Part shown: piece by piece, positions 22,501-35,400 of the stretch
How positions within the stretch are numbered: position 1 is the first letter of the stretch
Layout: each line of letters starts with the position of its first letter
Source: Baylisascaris procyonis
Lineage: Eukaryota; Nematoda; Chromadorea; Rhabditida; Ascarididae
Assembly (NCBI GenBank): GCA_037389465.1
Contig: JAZARR010000059.1
Span: forward strand, 5,107,001 to 5,171,000
Direction of reading: 5' to 3'
DNA: 64,000 nt
Translations under genes and position numbers: made by a program
Notes under the pieces: model-generated
Told to the model about the DNA's origin: nothing
Databases searched by the model: none
Seen by the model: the letters and a program-made list of their open reading frames with translations, nothing else

Positions 22501-25500
22501 TTCATGTTTTTATGTTGAAATTGTATAAGATTGGTCACTTTTCCGTTAGCCGACCATTTATTTGTTTGTTCTGTTAGCAAGCTGATGTGCGCACTTTCCA
22601 CTCTTCCAGCAATGATTTCTTTTGGATCAAAAAGTAGTCGTCCTCCATCCATACTTGCGAACGATAAGATAAGCTTTCAGTAGAATGGAGCAAAACGAAA
22701 TTACGCAGTTTGATGTCAGAGTTGCTCATCTGGTTGATGAAAGAAGTTATCCGCAGTCTTTCAAAAACTGCTGGAAACCTGACCTCCGCACTCCTCTCAA
22801 CGAAGGAAGCCGGTCAGCTTACCGTGCAAGAAATAGAAATGGTTCCACATCATTATATCCTAAATCTCTGAAGAACCTAAGGGCTATGCAAGTAAGAAGA
22901 GTGATATCTTTATGGCTGTTGAATTGTGCAAATCAAGTAACATCTCAGAAACAACTACTGACAAGGCGTTTCGTAATGAATCTCGCTCATTCGAAGGGAG
23001 CGCTCCATGCAATTATGCTTCAGAGACGCTCAAGTATGATAATTTTGAGGATGAACAAAGGTAACCCCTCCACCAAGCTGCTCCCCCTCAATACAGGGAT
23101 TTGCAAAGATCTCTCACCGCGACAAATCCATGGAGTTTACGAATTGCGACGAGAATGGTATCTGGGGAATACACAAAAATGAAAAAGGCTCTATTATATG
23201 TACGATGATTTCGAGATTGGCAAGAAGGTACAACCAAGCGATCGGGAAAGTCTACTTGGTTCAACAATAATTCTTCGTTTCATTCACGCGAATTGGATCG
23301 TTATTCCCCGCTCATGAATTGTAGAGAATGCGCTTGTGGTAGGGATATCACCGTTTGAATAAATAAACAACCAAAAGCAAAATTATTAAATCAAAGCGTT
23401 GAACCAGTTGGGCTCTAATATATGCAAAATGTTTATAAAATACACTTTGTAAGAATGGTTGTTATTTATAAGTCATCAACCACATATTACAAAAGCTTTG
23501 CGATGATATTCTCATTAACGAATGCTCAAGCGTAAAAATGGCGATCTCCATTGGCGACACTAACGCTAATGCTGAAAGTTCACCGAATATTTTCCAGGAA
23601 CCTTTGAAACTATTAGAAAATGGCAAAAACGTTCTCGCAAACAATAGATGTTCGCATATCTTACAGAAAATATTTTCAACAGCAACGTTAAGCTTTCAGC
23701 TCTATACCTTTGTGATCGGATTCCGACTTGTTTGAAAATTGAATAGATTTGTCCCATTCGGCTTTGGCCACGACGTCGTTGTACGGTTTTATTTTGTTTG
23801 CATTTCCGTTACTCGTTCTGAATTGGCGATCCACTTTGCTGTTATCAATGAAATAAAGTTATAACTAGGGTGACTGTACCATCAAATAATGTTTGCTTTA
23901 CGATGCCCTTATGGCAAATATCTTTTAGCAGAACTTCGGCTGGAAAGAAAAGTTTCGGCCAGTTTTTGCAGACCAAAAATTGTCAGTCGGTCTGCTTTTT
24001 CTCTTGAAACCAAAGTTCGGTTTTTACCGAATACCTACGGTTAAGACCGATGCACATTTCTGAACTGTATTTGCTTGCAATCGGGACTCGCTGGTGAGTT
24101 GACGTTTGCATCCATTATGCGGACAAAAGAAATTTTGATCGGATAGCATCACCAATATGATGTCATTGCTTACCGAGAATGGCGTTAGGGTTTTGGCATG
24201 TTTTAGTTGATAGTTTGTTTCAGAATCAGCTGAAAGTATACGATGATGTGTGGAGAATTCGAAAAGATGATTGGCATTGGCAGAAACTCGAAACAACGTT
24301 GAAGAAAGGCGTCTTCTTTCACGATGCTGCTGTTGCAAAGGTAAATATATTGTTGACGAAATGCCCTTTCATGTTTTACATGTCAGAGATGATGACGGAA
24401 GTGATAGCAGAGATGTGGTTTGAATCCTGAAGGTTGTGACTTCATATAAATTCGTGACACTCATGGGATAAATTGGAAACTACGTGTCCAAGCTAATAAA
24501 TTTTTGACCGACTTAAAAGTGCAACTTTACCAGTCGAAAAGTGTAGTTGCAAAATTCGGCATGAAGCGGCTGTCAGCTATTTTTGACAAGAAAAACTCAA
24601 GATTGGTGAAACTCTCAAAGTTAAAGGATTGAGTAGAACGAACTGTAAGTCTGGATCTGATTTACCGAAAAAAAAAGATTTTCGCAAATAATTGAAAGCT
24701 TTTCGAGATGTTACTCTGGATTATCTACTAATCTGTGACTTACGTAAATACGGTCATACTCGCTTATTTTACAGCCGTTTCAAATACGGCGAAATAGAAA
24801 AACTTGTCGAGGATATGTTCGCGATAGCAGTAATCAAAGCTCTAGTCGACTGCAGTAGCATTTGCTGGAACATTCTGTTGGAAAAGAGCTCTCATGGGTA
24901 AAATTACGAGGTATAAACCAAAGATGCAACACTACTGCTGGGCAAAAAGAGAGGTTCAAGCATCGAGCAGGTGTTTTTTAAACCTCGCCTGACGCATATC
25001 TTAATATTCCTTGGTAACCATCTAATCTATTCACTGCGACTTGACACTTTCAGTATCTTCTGTTTTCGGTTTGCATAGAGGCAAAAATGGTACTAATGTG
25101 CTTATCGACGCAAATAAGCGTCACTTTAGTTCACTATTCAAGTAGTCTGTTTTTCATCCATGGTTTATTTAACGGTGGGTCGTCAGCAGTTAAAAATTAT
25201 GTTGGTTATTGGCTTGAACAAAACAGCCCTTGATGATTAAATGGCTAGTAGCCAGTCGACCTGATTGAGCTCATTAGGACGACAATAAAACAACTTTCAT
25301 TTTCTATACCAGGGCGTGAGTTAAAAAAGCATTTATTTATTTATTTATTTACTTATTTATTTATTCATTTCGCATCAGTTCATTGAATTTTGCTAACTAA
25401 ATGCAGGAAGGATGTCTTATTGTATTTGGTGGCTGTCTGGATGGTTTATCGTTAGAGCGAACAAATATAGTTCAACGACTCTGGCTCAAACCACCGCGCT

Positions 25501-26411
25501 TGGAATACTTCGCTCAGCAAAAGGTTGCCAAGTAGATTTTATTCAGTAGTTGGCACGCTATTCAAAAGCGCTTCCTTCGCTTGGATTCAGAATCCTCCAC
25601 TCTCATTGTTGCATGATCCATGGGTGACTGTAATCCTTTTCGAATGAAAATGCGACGTTTGTGGCCGTTTTGAATTTTCAGAGATATTGAAAACTTTGCA
25701 TATTCTTTGAAGATGGGAGCATATTTTGAAGCATCACATTTTTGCAGAAGTTTTTTCAAAAACATGGCCGTACAACTTTCTTTTTAAGAATAAGTTTTCC
25801 GTCTTATTTATATAACTTGCGACCGTTAAATTTTTCTTCGTGATCCTTTCGTCATGACCTTACCTTCTTTCTGAGTTATCAAATCTCTTCATTCAATTTT
25901 CTTGGTTGTTAAGTGTGACATCCTTAACTAAGGTGTTGCTGCATGGGAGATTTCAAAAATATATCACAAAAACGAACATTATCAATAAAGTTGTGCAATT
26001 TTATAAGAGAAGTTGCCCCAATATTGTACAAACTTTTGCTTACTTATGCGGAATCCGATTGAATTTGAAATGTATGCTTCTAGGCAAATCGCCTTAAACT
26101 ATCCTCCTCCCTTCCATTCTTGCTGGCGCTGATGTTCGAGATATTCATCCTCGTTTATAGAGCTCGGCGGTGCTTCCACCTCTACCGAATTCTCCAGAAG
26201 GATCCAGCAGTGATGAATAGAGGCGGTAGGGAGGATCCTAAAGAAGAAGCAAGAAGTGCTACAATTATAAGCATATATTTCCAACTCATAGTTTCAGGTT
26301 TATGACACATTCCCGCAGGTGTTCGATTCCTCACAACAGTCCGTACCGATTAGCGGTTCAATCGAAATGTTTTCAAGAGTTTGCATGAGCTTCTGCTCTC
26401 CTCGGGCCTGA
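15211..26411 (+). CDS. KLHDC10: kelch-repeat CUL2 substrate receptor, KLHDC10 family (5' end unresolved)
   Basis: Exons: 15211-15310, 16373-16436, 16846-16961, 17788-17957, 20679-20798, 21215-21328, 21835-22011, 24224-24340, 25407-25523, 26298-26411 (TGA). From the second listed exon onward every junction keeps phase, giving 368 residues. Six hydrophobic-GG kelch signatures are visible (IYVLGG, CMLVFGG, YYVIGG, LIVIFGGG, IYLIGG, CLIVFGG), matching a six-bladed propeller. RSGHR, VFGGTGVPFG, GGTTGY, RYRHE and RKCHS agree with remembered KLHDC10. The C-terminus LEYFAQQK/VYDTFPQVF aligns with the BC-box/CUL2-box of KLHDC10, so it should bind elongin B/C-CUL2 and present C-end-degron substrates. 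The first exon (KRRVRFDG, like KKKIRWDP of the family) ends in phase 0 whereas the next needs phase 1, so an exon is missing between them. 15596-15716 fits by phase but shows no clear homology. The start codon was not found. Confidence 0.85.
16487..16520. repeat. (TTTA)n microsatellite in kelch-gene intron
   Basis: About eight and a half perfect TTTA units just after the 5' splice site at 16437. Confidence 0.9.
17958..20678 (+). other. 2.7-kb kelch-gene intron with a coding-like segment
   Basis: The intron between the second- and third-blade exons. At 18421-18570 and 18646-18830 it holds frames with coding texture, including an acceptor-led frame with KCKYCAYRNIRVPVED and a 149-codon open frame starting 18646. 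Neither is needed by the kelch protein and neither matches a family I recognise. The rest is AT-rich sequence without structure. Confidence 0.4.
22685..23270 (+). pseudogene. decayed coding-like segment inside a kelch-gene intron
   Basis: Four consecutive stretches in different frames read like protein: one starting NEITQFDVRVAHLVDERSY; then TSALLSTKEAGQLTVQEIE; then SDIFMAVELCKSSNISE up to NFEDEQR; then GFAKISHRDKSMEF to YNQAIGKVYLVQQ and TAA at 23268. Frame changes near 22760, 22863 and 23057 separate them. The pattern fits a retrocopy or old gene fragment with indels lying within the intron 22012-24223. A 165-codon open frame (22685-23182) also crosses it. The parent gene is not recognised, and judgement of coding texture is by eye. 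Confidence 0.35.
25332..25363. repeat. (TTTA)n microsatellite, imperfect
   Basis: TTTA units with one C interruption, 40 bases before the exon at 25407 and so overlapping the polypyrimidine/branch region of that intron. Confidence 0.85.
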
Positions 26412-26504
26412 AGTATACCTAGCTCAAGATTATCCTCGCGAACCTAAAGGAAGTTCTTGCCTTATCTCGAATAGTTCATTGTTGTCGTCGTATTGATCAC
26501 TGCG

Positions 26505-26510
26505 AATAAA
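26505..26510 (+). other. poly(A) signal AATAAA of the kelch gene
   Basis: Exact hexamer 94 bases after the TGA at 26409-26411. It supports the choice of terminal exon. Confidence 0.6.
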
Positions 26511-26712
26511 ATCTTCTCGTTATAGAATGATATACGAATTCTTCCGTATATTTGCTTGCCACTTTATTGTATTATATAAAGGATAGATTAAATATAAATG
26601 TGCTGTGCCGTCATCGCTATGTATTAACTATCGTATAACTTCAAGCAAAATTCTTTCGTGTGATAAGTGTTGCCTATAGTCTCATGGCTTTCATTAAAAG
26701 TTTAGTGGCATT

Positions 26713-27270
26713 TTGCCGGCATTTACTCTTGGTTGTACGTTTGATGAGCCAAAGCCGAAGTGGAGAGAAATTGGGAAGTTGAGATGTTGGATACAGTCTC
26801 TTAGGTATTTCCATAACCAAAGGAGTTATTTGAAGAGTAGTGCAAGAAATGCCAAGACAAAAGTATATGGAGGTGGGCTGTTAATGAAGCACAGAAAGGG
26901 GTTATAATTGTCAGTACACAAATTTAGTGGCACCATTAAACGATGCGCCCACAAAATTGTTGCGAATTGCAGTGCGAGATTTGTTTGAGAATGTCATAAA
27001 ATGCGTGCTAGTGCCAATCGGAACCGCATTTTGGCATAGACAAGTGCGATCGCTGCTCCCATATCGTTTAATTATAGAATTCTTTACCGCTGCCCATAAC
27101 GAGGTAATGCTTGCTGCTTTATTGTATTGCATTTCAACGACGTAACTTCCCTTGTTTATGAAATGACATGACATAGGTTTGCTAGCATTGAATTAATCAA
27201 GTGAAACAGTTGCTAAATCGACTACTCGTTTCAGGTTTTAAGTCACTGTAGAAGGACCAAGTCAGTATAG
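26713..27270 (+). CDS. unrecognised candidate gene, BC-box/LP-box-like motif
   Basis: The best-supported exon is 26915-27103: acceptor TTGTCAG, donor GTAATG, phase 0 at both ends, 63 codons. It contains KLLRIAVRDL followed by SLLPYRLIIEFF, an arrangement reminiscent of elongin-binding BC-box plus LP motifs (LRR-1, ZYG-11 and SOCS-type proteins). A frame from about 26713 (TFDEPKPKWREIGKLRC) reaches a GTATAT donor at about 26862 in phase 0 and would join across a 52-base intron. The terminal exon is either 27235-27270 (acceptor TTTCAG, stop TAG) or 27252-27386 (acceptor TGTAG, stop TGA). It begins about 200 bases after the kelch poly(A) signal, a spacing compatible with a downstream operon gene. 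The minus strand is also open here, so coding strand and identity are uncertain. Confidence 0.35.
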
Positions 27271-27389
27271 GTGGACCAAAGTTCATTAAGCGGAGTCGAT
27301 CTAAGGGAGCAGCTAGCGGCATTTTCGTCTTGTTGGCGGGAAAGAAATGGCATGATCTTAAAATGGCTCTATTACCTATTATTTGACAA

Positions 27390-28799
27390 CTATTTCCGCC
27401 TATATGTAGTGTCATTAAGTCGCTCGCTGCCGGCAGCGTCAAGTTCAACTGACGAATATTTTGGTTGGCATAATATTTGGAGATATATATTACTGGACAT
27501 GATACCAACTTTACTCTGAAACAGCGCTGGTTTTTACTAGTTGGTTAATTTTCTCAGCTTATCTGCAGCATTTCGCTAATGTAAAACGCTTAAATCGCTC
27601 GAAAAAGTATATCATACTGATAACTCCTACATGTACCTCTCTGATCGCTTTAATTTTCTTATTGAATTTTTACATTCATGCAGCACAATAGTCACATACT
27701 TTTTCATTTCCCATTCATCGTTGTCTTCGTAGGCGACCTTCGAACACTTTCATATTTTTGTTTGAAACAATTTTACACTCTGAAGAAAAACCAAATGCCA
27801 TGTCTCCCATACTCGGTATCAATCAAGTAATGCACAACTAGAGTCTCATTTTTGCATTACCAACGCACAATAGGCTGACCTTACAGTTGTAGCAACTGTG
27901 AACTTATCACTTAAAGTATACTGTTCTTGAGCATCATTCATGGCCTCTTGCGACGTTGATATATTGTTGCTAGGTGCTTGCAGGGGAAACAGTTGCTTTT
28001 CGAGTATGATGCTGTTCTATAGCCCGTCTAGAATTTTTCATGTGGGAATAACATATTTTAAGTTTTTCGAAAATGAAAATCGCCGGACATATATCTCACT
28101 TATTGCCGAAAATAAGGGATTCCAATCGGATGAGCGAAATTGTTTTGCGAGGAAGAAATGTCTGAGTTTTCGGACTAGTGCACTAGACGACTCATCAGTT
28201 GTAATATCCTCGTTTTGCAATAATTGGTGCGGACTGTTTTGATTGAATGAAGGACGAATGGTGTCTCAGCGTTTTAATGTTATGAAAATTACGAGAGGTT
28301 ACTGCAGCTTCATGCGGACATAGTTGAATAGTTTTAAATCCGTTTTTAAACTAAATTTTTATGGAAATCTACATTCGCATGCCTCATTCAGGCTGCCGAA
28401 AAACAAATATGCACGTAGAACTGCGAGCACTAATGGAGCAGGCCATTTTCAGGTAAAACAATTTTGTACACTGTAAAAGGTGCTCAATCACTGAAACATG
28501 CATTGTAAGAATATATTTGCAATTGCGGAAATTCAACTGATTCGGTGAATATGTCATATAGTGCATTCGTTAATGAATCTTAGCACTATTAGTGAGTTAA
28601 TTGAGGTTCAGGCGATATTTTCCCACATAACTTTATAATCACTGAGAATCGCAAAAGCTGAGCTTATGATGTTTGAGATGTGCAGAGACGGTTAATACTT
28701 ACGATGTGGCCAACTGAAAGCTATGTATAGAGCAGTGCACCATTAAATGATAGCGCAGCGTGAAGATTAGCGGGTGGTGATTTGCTAAAATAGTTTCAT
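27390..28799. other. intergenic between the candidate gene and the netrin promoter
   Basis: Only short open frames without paired splice sites were seen. There are no repeats of note. Confidence 0.4.
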
Positions 28800-29462
28800 A
28801 AGATATAAGGGGCTATTAATGGGGAACCGCTTGTCTCTATGCATATGCATTTATGCGACTCACATTTGGTGCACGAGAAAGCCGAAGGGCGCATCGAGTA
28901 TTCGCGATCCACCGACGCGTTTCCCACTCTCGAAGATTTACAGCGCGGCGCACAGTCGGCTGTCCCGTTTTATGCCCCGCTTATCTACCGTATGTGCGGC
29001 CACAACTAATTAATGCTTTATGAGGTGCTTCTCTCTCCCTCTCTGTGCGGTCTTGTGTGTCTGTTGTCACATGTAGCCGAGCCTCTAAATTTGGTCACTA
29101 CCCGTCTCGTGTTTGCACCTCCCAAGCCTCGTCGTCGTTGACCACGCCCATCGGTGCATCCATCCCATCCGCTCCGGTGCGCCACTCACCACGAAGTTCC
29201 ATTTTTGGCGGTGCGATTCGTTTGTGCGCTGCTTATTTTGGGCACACCAAATTACTTTCAGATTCACTTCACATAACTTTTCAACTTTCCATTCGTTGGC
29301 CATATATTCAGCTCTTGATACGGGTGCTTGATGTGCGCCCTCAGGATTCCGTGAATTGGTGCTGAAGGACTTTCGGATTACTGTATCCGGCTCAGTGGAG
29401 CTACTTCCTGAACTGGCTGAACGGACATTTGCCTGAGGATAACGTTGAACGCCAAGGCGTAC
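28800..29462 (+). promoter_or_regulatory. netrin upstream region / probable 5' UTR
   Basis: A locally GC-richer block directly before the netrin start codon, with a TATAAG at 28804 and several CpG-containing stretches (28900-29360). TTACTTTCAG near 29260 could be an acceptor for a trans-spliced leader or 5' UTR exon. No precise start site can be fixed from sequence alone. Confidence 0.35.
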
Positions 29463-32400
29463 ATGCGGCGACCGTTGCTGTTCGCAGTTGGCGCACTGTG
29501 GTTGCCCAATGTATTGTGCGCCTATTTTTCACAATTTTCTATGAAGGAACCGGAGCATGATCCTTGCTATGACTCAGCAGGTCGTCCAGTACGATGTATT
29601 CCCGACTTTATTAATGCCGCCTTTGGAAAACCAGTTATCGCATCCAATACTTGTGGACAGTTTAATCCCAGCAGGTATCTTACGTTATCCGGATTCGGTT
29701 TCACAAACTTCGTAAGAAAACAACTTTGAATGGAATATATGGAAGTTTGGCTATATCCAATTCATCATCTTCCCATGACATTAGAAGAATTCTTTCTATT
29801 CATCGAACCATCGATTTCCGTTATACAGGCTTCTTCAAGATATTACAGCAACTATTTAGGAAGTCCAGAATCATTGCCAGGGCGAGGATTCACAAACCGC
29901 TATGGACGTCCATAACTTTGGGGCTCTTAACAGTGGATTTTTTCATTGTGGAATTGCATCGCTGTTTTCTTCGCTGTAAACTTTCGCAATCTCGGTCATT
30001 CTCGTCCTTACGACGAAAGGGTCTTTCATTCGATTGGTTTTCACTAAAATGGAATAATATTTCCTACAATATTTCACATTCTTTCAAAACATTATTTCGT
30101 GATCTCAGAATCCAAATACACTTGGGAATCTTTTCTAGTCAAGCGAGTGCAAAATTTTTCTATTCGTGATGTAGACAATACCGCAAATTACATTAGTTCG
30201 CCTATGGTACTCCTTCCATGAGCAAACGTTTTTGAGTGGTGAAATTAACTAAGGAAGAACTCATTAAGTTTCTTTCTGCAGTTATTTTTATGAAGCGCAT
30301 CTGCAGCGTATTCGAGCGGCTTCAAATTCCGCATTTTGCATTATCGCATTTCATTTCAGCTTAATAAAATCATGATTTTTTCAATTGGTGTGTTTATCTT
30401 AACGTGAACTCTGTTCGCTTCATGCACAATTCATCATTCACTATGCTCATTGTGACAGTTTCATACGCCAGCCTGCGCATACAGATAAACGACATTAATT
30501 GCAACGCAAATGTTATAATAAGCTCTATGGAAATGACTTATGGCTTACGTTAAGTTCATATATGCTGCGCTATCCACTGACGAGGTATTTTCAGTAATGA
30601 TACGTCTATAGGCGCATTGAATGATTGACAAGCCTAACAAATAAATAATTTTAAATGGCTGTATATCGTAGATATGCCCACATCAATTGTTATGAGTGCC
30701 GAATGAGTTAACGCAACTTTGAAAGACGTTAGCGGTGAGCATCACGTAAATAAAACCAACAAAACTTTGCAGCAATATATTTGCTCATAAAATGCTAGTA
30801 GCTTGCACAATGAGAATAAAATCGCTCACAAATAATGTCCTCTTTATGAGTGGTTATTAATGTAACGTCAATGATATGATAATGTTGGATTATTAAAGCA
30901 TAATGAGTACAACTATTTCTTTTTACTGACTGTTCATAATTCCATCTTTTTGTTTAGCGCTTTAGAGAATTATTGCATCTAAGGATTTTGGATTGTGTGT
31001 TGCAATTGCATTTTCGAGTAAAATGAATTGCAATGGTTGATTTCAGCGGTGATGAAATTTCTTCATAGTACATATCGGAAAAAACACTCTATGACAAAGA
31101 ACTAGCATAATTTATTCATAATTCTGTTGGTAGTAATAAAAATTTCACTATTGAATCTTCACGCAAGGGTCACATTTATATCGTTTCTGAGAGGATTTTG
31201 TTTTGCGAAGTGCTGTTGAGGGCATTATGCAAAGCTGCGCAACTCAGCACTGTCCTAATCCGTGATGCATTGGAGCGATAATCTTCATTAGAACTGCTAG
31301 AGCTATATAACTGCTGAAGACAATGTGCGGATGAATTGCGACACTTTAATCTGGCTGATCTGATCAATACGATCGCCTTAAAAAGCTAAATACAAAAGTT
31401 CCCTCACACTGTTCCCTATCTCAGCCCCCGCCTTTCCCCTCCCCTTCTTCACTCACCGTTGTAGAATTCTGTTAATGCTCAACAACTTTGTGAGGACAAG
31501 ACAACGCCGATGCGTTGTGGAGGTATTGTCGTGCTTTTAGCGCTCCTTTTCGCTGCTCTTCTGCTCAAATAATGGGCTACGAATGTTGTGTTGGTGAATA
31601 GAGAACTGCTCGTTGAATGCGCCAAACGCAACACTTTCGAGAGCGATGTTGCTATTGTAGCGCTTGGCCGTCGATAGTTACACTTATATCACATCTCAGA
31701 TGCATCGAATTTAGCTTGCGGTAACTGTTGCCGCTTGCAACTCTAATATAACAATACTTCACTGCCACTTTACATAAGTTGCTTGAAAGCGATAACTGTT
31801 CCAAAAAATCGAATGTGCTTTTTTTTATTTTTGTATCCATTACTGTAATTTTTTTCTTGTGGCATTAAAATGACTGGATGGATCACTGATTTGAGTAAGG
31901 AAGTCAAGGTGAGCGTAACGCATATAACATGCGCCGGTAAGTCTATAGCGCGGAATGCTCAAAATGAAAAAGAAAAGCTGAAAGATGCTGATTATAACTA
32001 CTGAAGGAACTTTTTGCAGAATGTGTTGCTTGTGGAGAATTGCTTTTCTTTATTTTTTGCACTTTTATTTATTGCCTCATTTATTTATTAGAAAAACATG
32101 AATATTTTAGATGAATCTCACAGAGAACGTATCGAAATACAGACAGATATTTTTAAGATTCTGCAACGTTCGGGAAGATGCGTCCGGGGTGTTGAAGGAG
32201 GTCTGCGATATATGCGATGCAAACGACAGTACAAGAGCACATCCAGCATCGTTGCTAACCGATTTAAACAATTCACAAAATGTTACATGCTGGATCTCGG
32301 AGCCATCGACCGACTACCCACATAACGTCACACTAACGTTGTCGTTGGGGAAAAAATTTGAAATAACCTATATTTCGATGCAGTTCTGTAATCGACTAGC

Positions 32401-35400
32401 CGATTCGATGGCAGTGTATAAATCGATGGATTTCGGCAGGTCGTGGATCCCGTTTCAGTTTTATTCCACACAATGCAAGAAGATTTTTGGGCGAGCACCG
32501 AATGTTGAAATCAGCAAACACAACGAGCAGGTTGTCATCGCATTGCTCCTTTTTCTCCTCGAAGTCAAATTTTCATAGCCCTGATGCATCATCTCCAAAC
32601 ATAATGAAAAAACAATTTATTTGTAAATTCAAAAGTCTGCTTCTTCTACTCCAAATCATGTATTAACTCTCTGGCAATTTCCAAGAAGAAAGAAAGAAAT
32701 CTACATGCAAGAGGTTGTAAAGAGCAGCAAGTCGCAGATACTAAAAATTTATCCCACATTGTTATTTTTTAAGACAGTAATGTTCTGTACTCATCAAAAC
32801 GTAGAGTTATGGACGAGAATGTAATTTTGCACAAAGATAAAGAAAAGATTGCTTTTCGCATTAGGATAGAAAGCGCGATACCGTACACCTGGAATAACCC
32901 ATTTCGCGCACTGCTGACACGCGCATACAAACAAAGTGAGACTCACAAATAAAGAAATCATTGTGATAGTGACATTTTTCAGCGCTTTTGCGATGAACTT
33001 CTTAAGGTGGCGTATTTTAGATGTGATGGATTTTGCAAATGCATAGTTTTACTCATTTTTGCAGGTTTTTTTTTGTGACAACTTTAGGCTATTTACTCTC
33101 AGCTTAAACCTATCAAAGTTCAGTTTCGTTTTAGTCGGCGTATCCAATAGCGTTCTTGAAGAAAAGTGATCCAAGAATTTAAACTAATTGCTGTTCATGA
33201 GATATTTCATTGGCGAGGAAAGCCGATATTAGCAGTCATTGACTAATTTTCCTATGACTTGCATCTGAAGATTGAATTAAGAGTAGAAACTAGAAGTCTT
33301 TTTGAAAAGGTTCATTTACAGAAGCATTAAATAATGAAGTCTTGGAAATCCTCCTGTAATTTGTTTTCTTCGCTCGCAATTTCCTGCAAAAAATGATAAT
33401 ATTGTGTTCAATATGCTTGTTCACAACTTCTCGAGTCCAGTTACTCGTAATTTGTATTGTAATTTATGTAAAGAACTTTGAAATAAAACTGCATCCATGT
33501 ATAGATCCTTTGCTGAATATAGGAGGCACTTTGTACTGATGCGCATGCTCTAACGCCGATGGCAAATCGAGTTGCATTCGCCACTCTTGAGGGACGGCCT
33601 TCAGCATTCGAATTCGAACAATCACCTGTTCTACAGGACTGGGTTACCGCCACTGACATTCGCATCATTTTCACGAGACTTAGTCCCGATCAGGTCTGCA
33701 GCTTCACTTTGCGAATTATTTCTATGCACTTGGGCTCATAACAACACCAATATTTTATAGCCGTTAGTATATCTTCCTAGTTTTTGTTACAGCCAATAAA
33801 ATACTGTCGCCGTTTTGAACCGGTTCGACCACAAAAAACTTATCATATGTCGTCATGTCTCATAATGCACTTGACTTATAATGTCTCCCGACGGGTCTAA
33901 GCACCGTATTTTGGCTTCTCCAGTGCACTGTGTTCGTTTCATGCCGTATATGGGCTATTTTTGCAGGCAGAGCTTTACGGCTTGACAAATGACATCGGTG
34001 TCAACATAACTGATTTGGACACTATAAAGCAACGATATTATTACTCAATGGGTGAGCTAGCGGTGGGTGGTCGCTGCAAATGCAATGGACATGCATCAAG
34101 GTACAGAACTGTCTTTTCTTACTCGTGATCAAACAATGAAGTGGGTGGACAGCGCTCATATTCGTTTCGAATAAAGCATAAGACGTATTCTTAAAATCGT
34201 TTTTTTTCTTGCTGAACACGGAAAAGGTGTTCTAAGAATCATGGACAAAAACTTCACGCTTGTATTATACCACTGAATTATGCATTTTCATAAGCGCTAT
34301 GCGAAATTTGTCCTTCGGATTTCCACCCGTTGAGCTTAAGAGGAACATTTACGCGAGGAGAATTCGATCCAGAATCATTACTTGTACTGCTTTCAAACAG
34401 ATGTATGTTCGACAAAATGGGCAAATATACATGTGACTGTAAGCACAATACGGCCGGTACCGACTGCGAACGATGCAAGCCGTTCCACTTTGATCGGCCA
34501 TGGGGCAGAGCGACCTCGGAGAATGCCAATCCTTGTGTCGGTTAGTCTTTCACTGAACTTGTTCGAAAGCACTCATTGGCTTACTAAATTTTTACAAATC
34601 TTTCCGCCTCATTGATCGTTCAGAAGCAATTGACGATCGCTTTCAAAGCAAGCACCATTTTTCGAGGTGCCCATGTTGAATTGCCACAGTTCAAAGTTTC
34701 ACGCGGCGTTTCTGCTACGTTCAAACGGTTTCAGTAAGGAAAGCCATTAAAATTGCGCTTATTCAAAACGATTACGACTTCTTAGTATACATGCTTATAA
34801 TGGCAACCCGCCGACCGTCAAAAAGAGCAATTTTCTAATCGGTTGCAAAGAGAAAGATGGACAGGATGGAGAGAAAGAGGACCTTGTCAAAAGTGTCGCA
34901 AGGTACGAAGGTGTGCAAATTAAGAGGAACAAAAGAATACGACCAAGGCGGGACGTTTGAATGTTGTTTTTTTGCATCAACCGCTATTCAAAAGATCTCT
35001 CAACATAGAGCAAAAAGTTGGAACAGAGCGATGGTACGTCTTCCTCTTCCTGCCTCGTTGTGATATCTCCGTTCTTCACATCACAGTCTTCTTCGCATGT
35101 TACTGTTCTCCTTTATTTCTTCTCTTCGCTCTGCAGTACTTCTCTAATGTAATACTATTTGCCATCTCGTAGAACGTCTACATACTTTTGCATACTTTGG
35201 TGCTACACCGCATGCAAATAAATACTCAGTTTAATTCGATTCAGCTCTTTTTAGTTAGGTTCATTTCCTTTTATGTTTCTTATTAGGCGTTTGATGTCTG
35301 CAGACGTTGATTATGTGTGTTGCAAGATTTCCAAACGAAAGGGGAAGTGCTTTCCCTCATGTTGCGAAATTGAATTGTCGCATGTACATTCGAGAGATTT

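Noticed and set aside
25521..25535. Stop TAG right after the exon at 25407 as the kelch-gene end
   Set aside because: Splicing at AAG/GTTGCC to 26298 adds FPQV and following residues that align with the CUL2-box of the family, and a poly(A) signal follows that exon.
29726..30169. 147-codon plus-strand frame just after netrin exon 1
   Set aside because: It lies wholly within the first intron, overlaps another open frame and is not used by the netrin model. It has no splice sites or family match.
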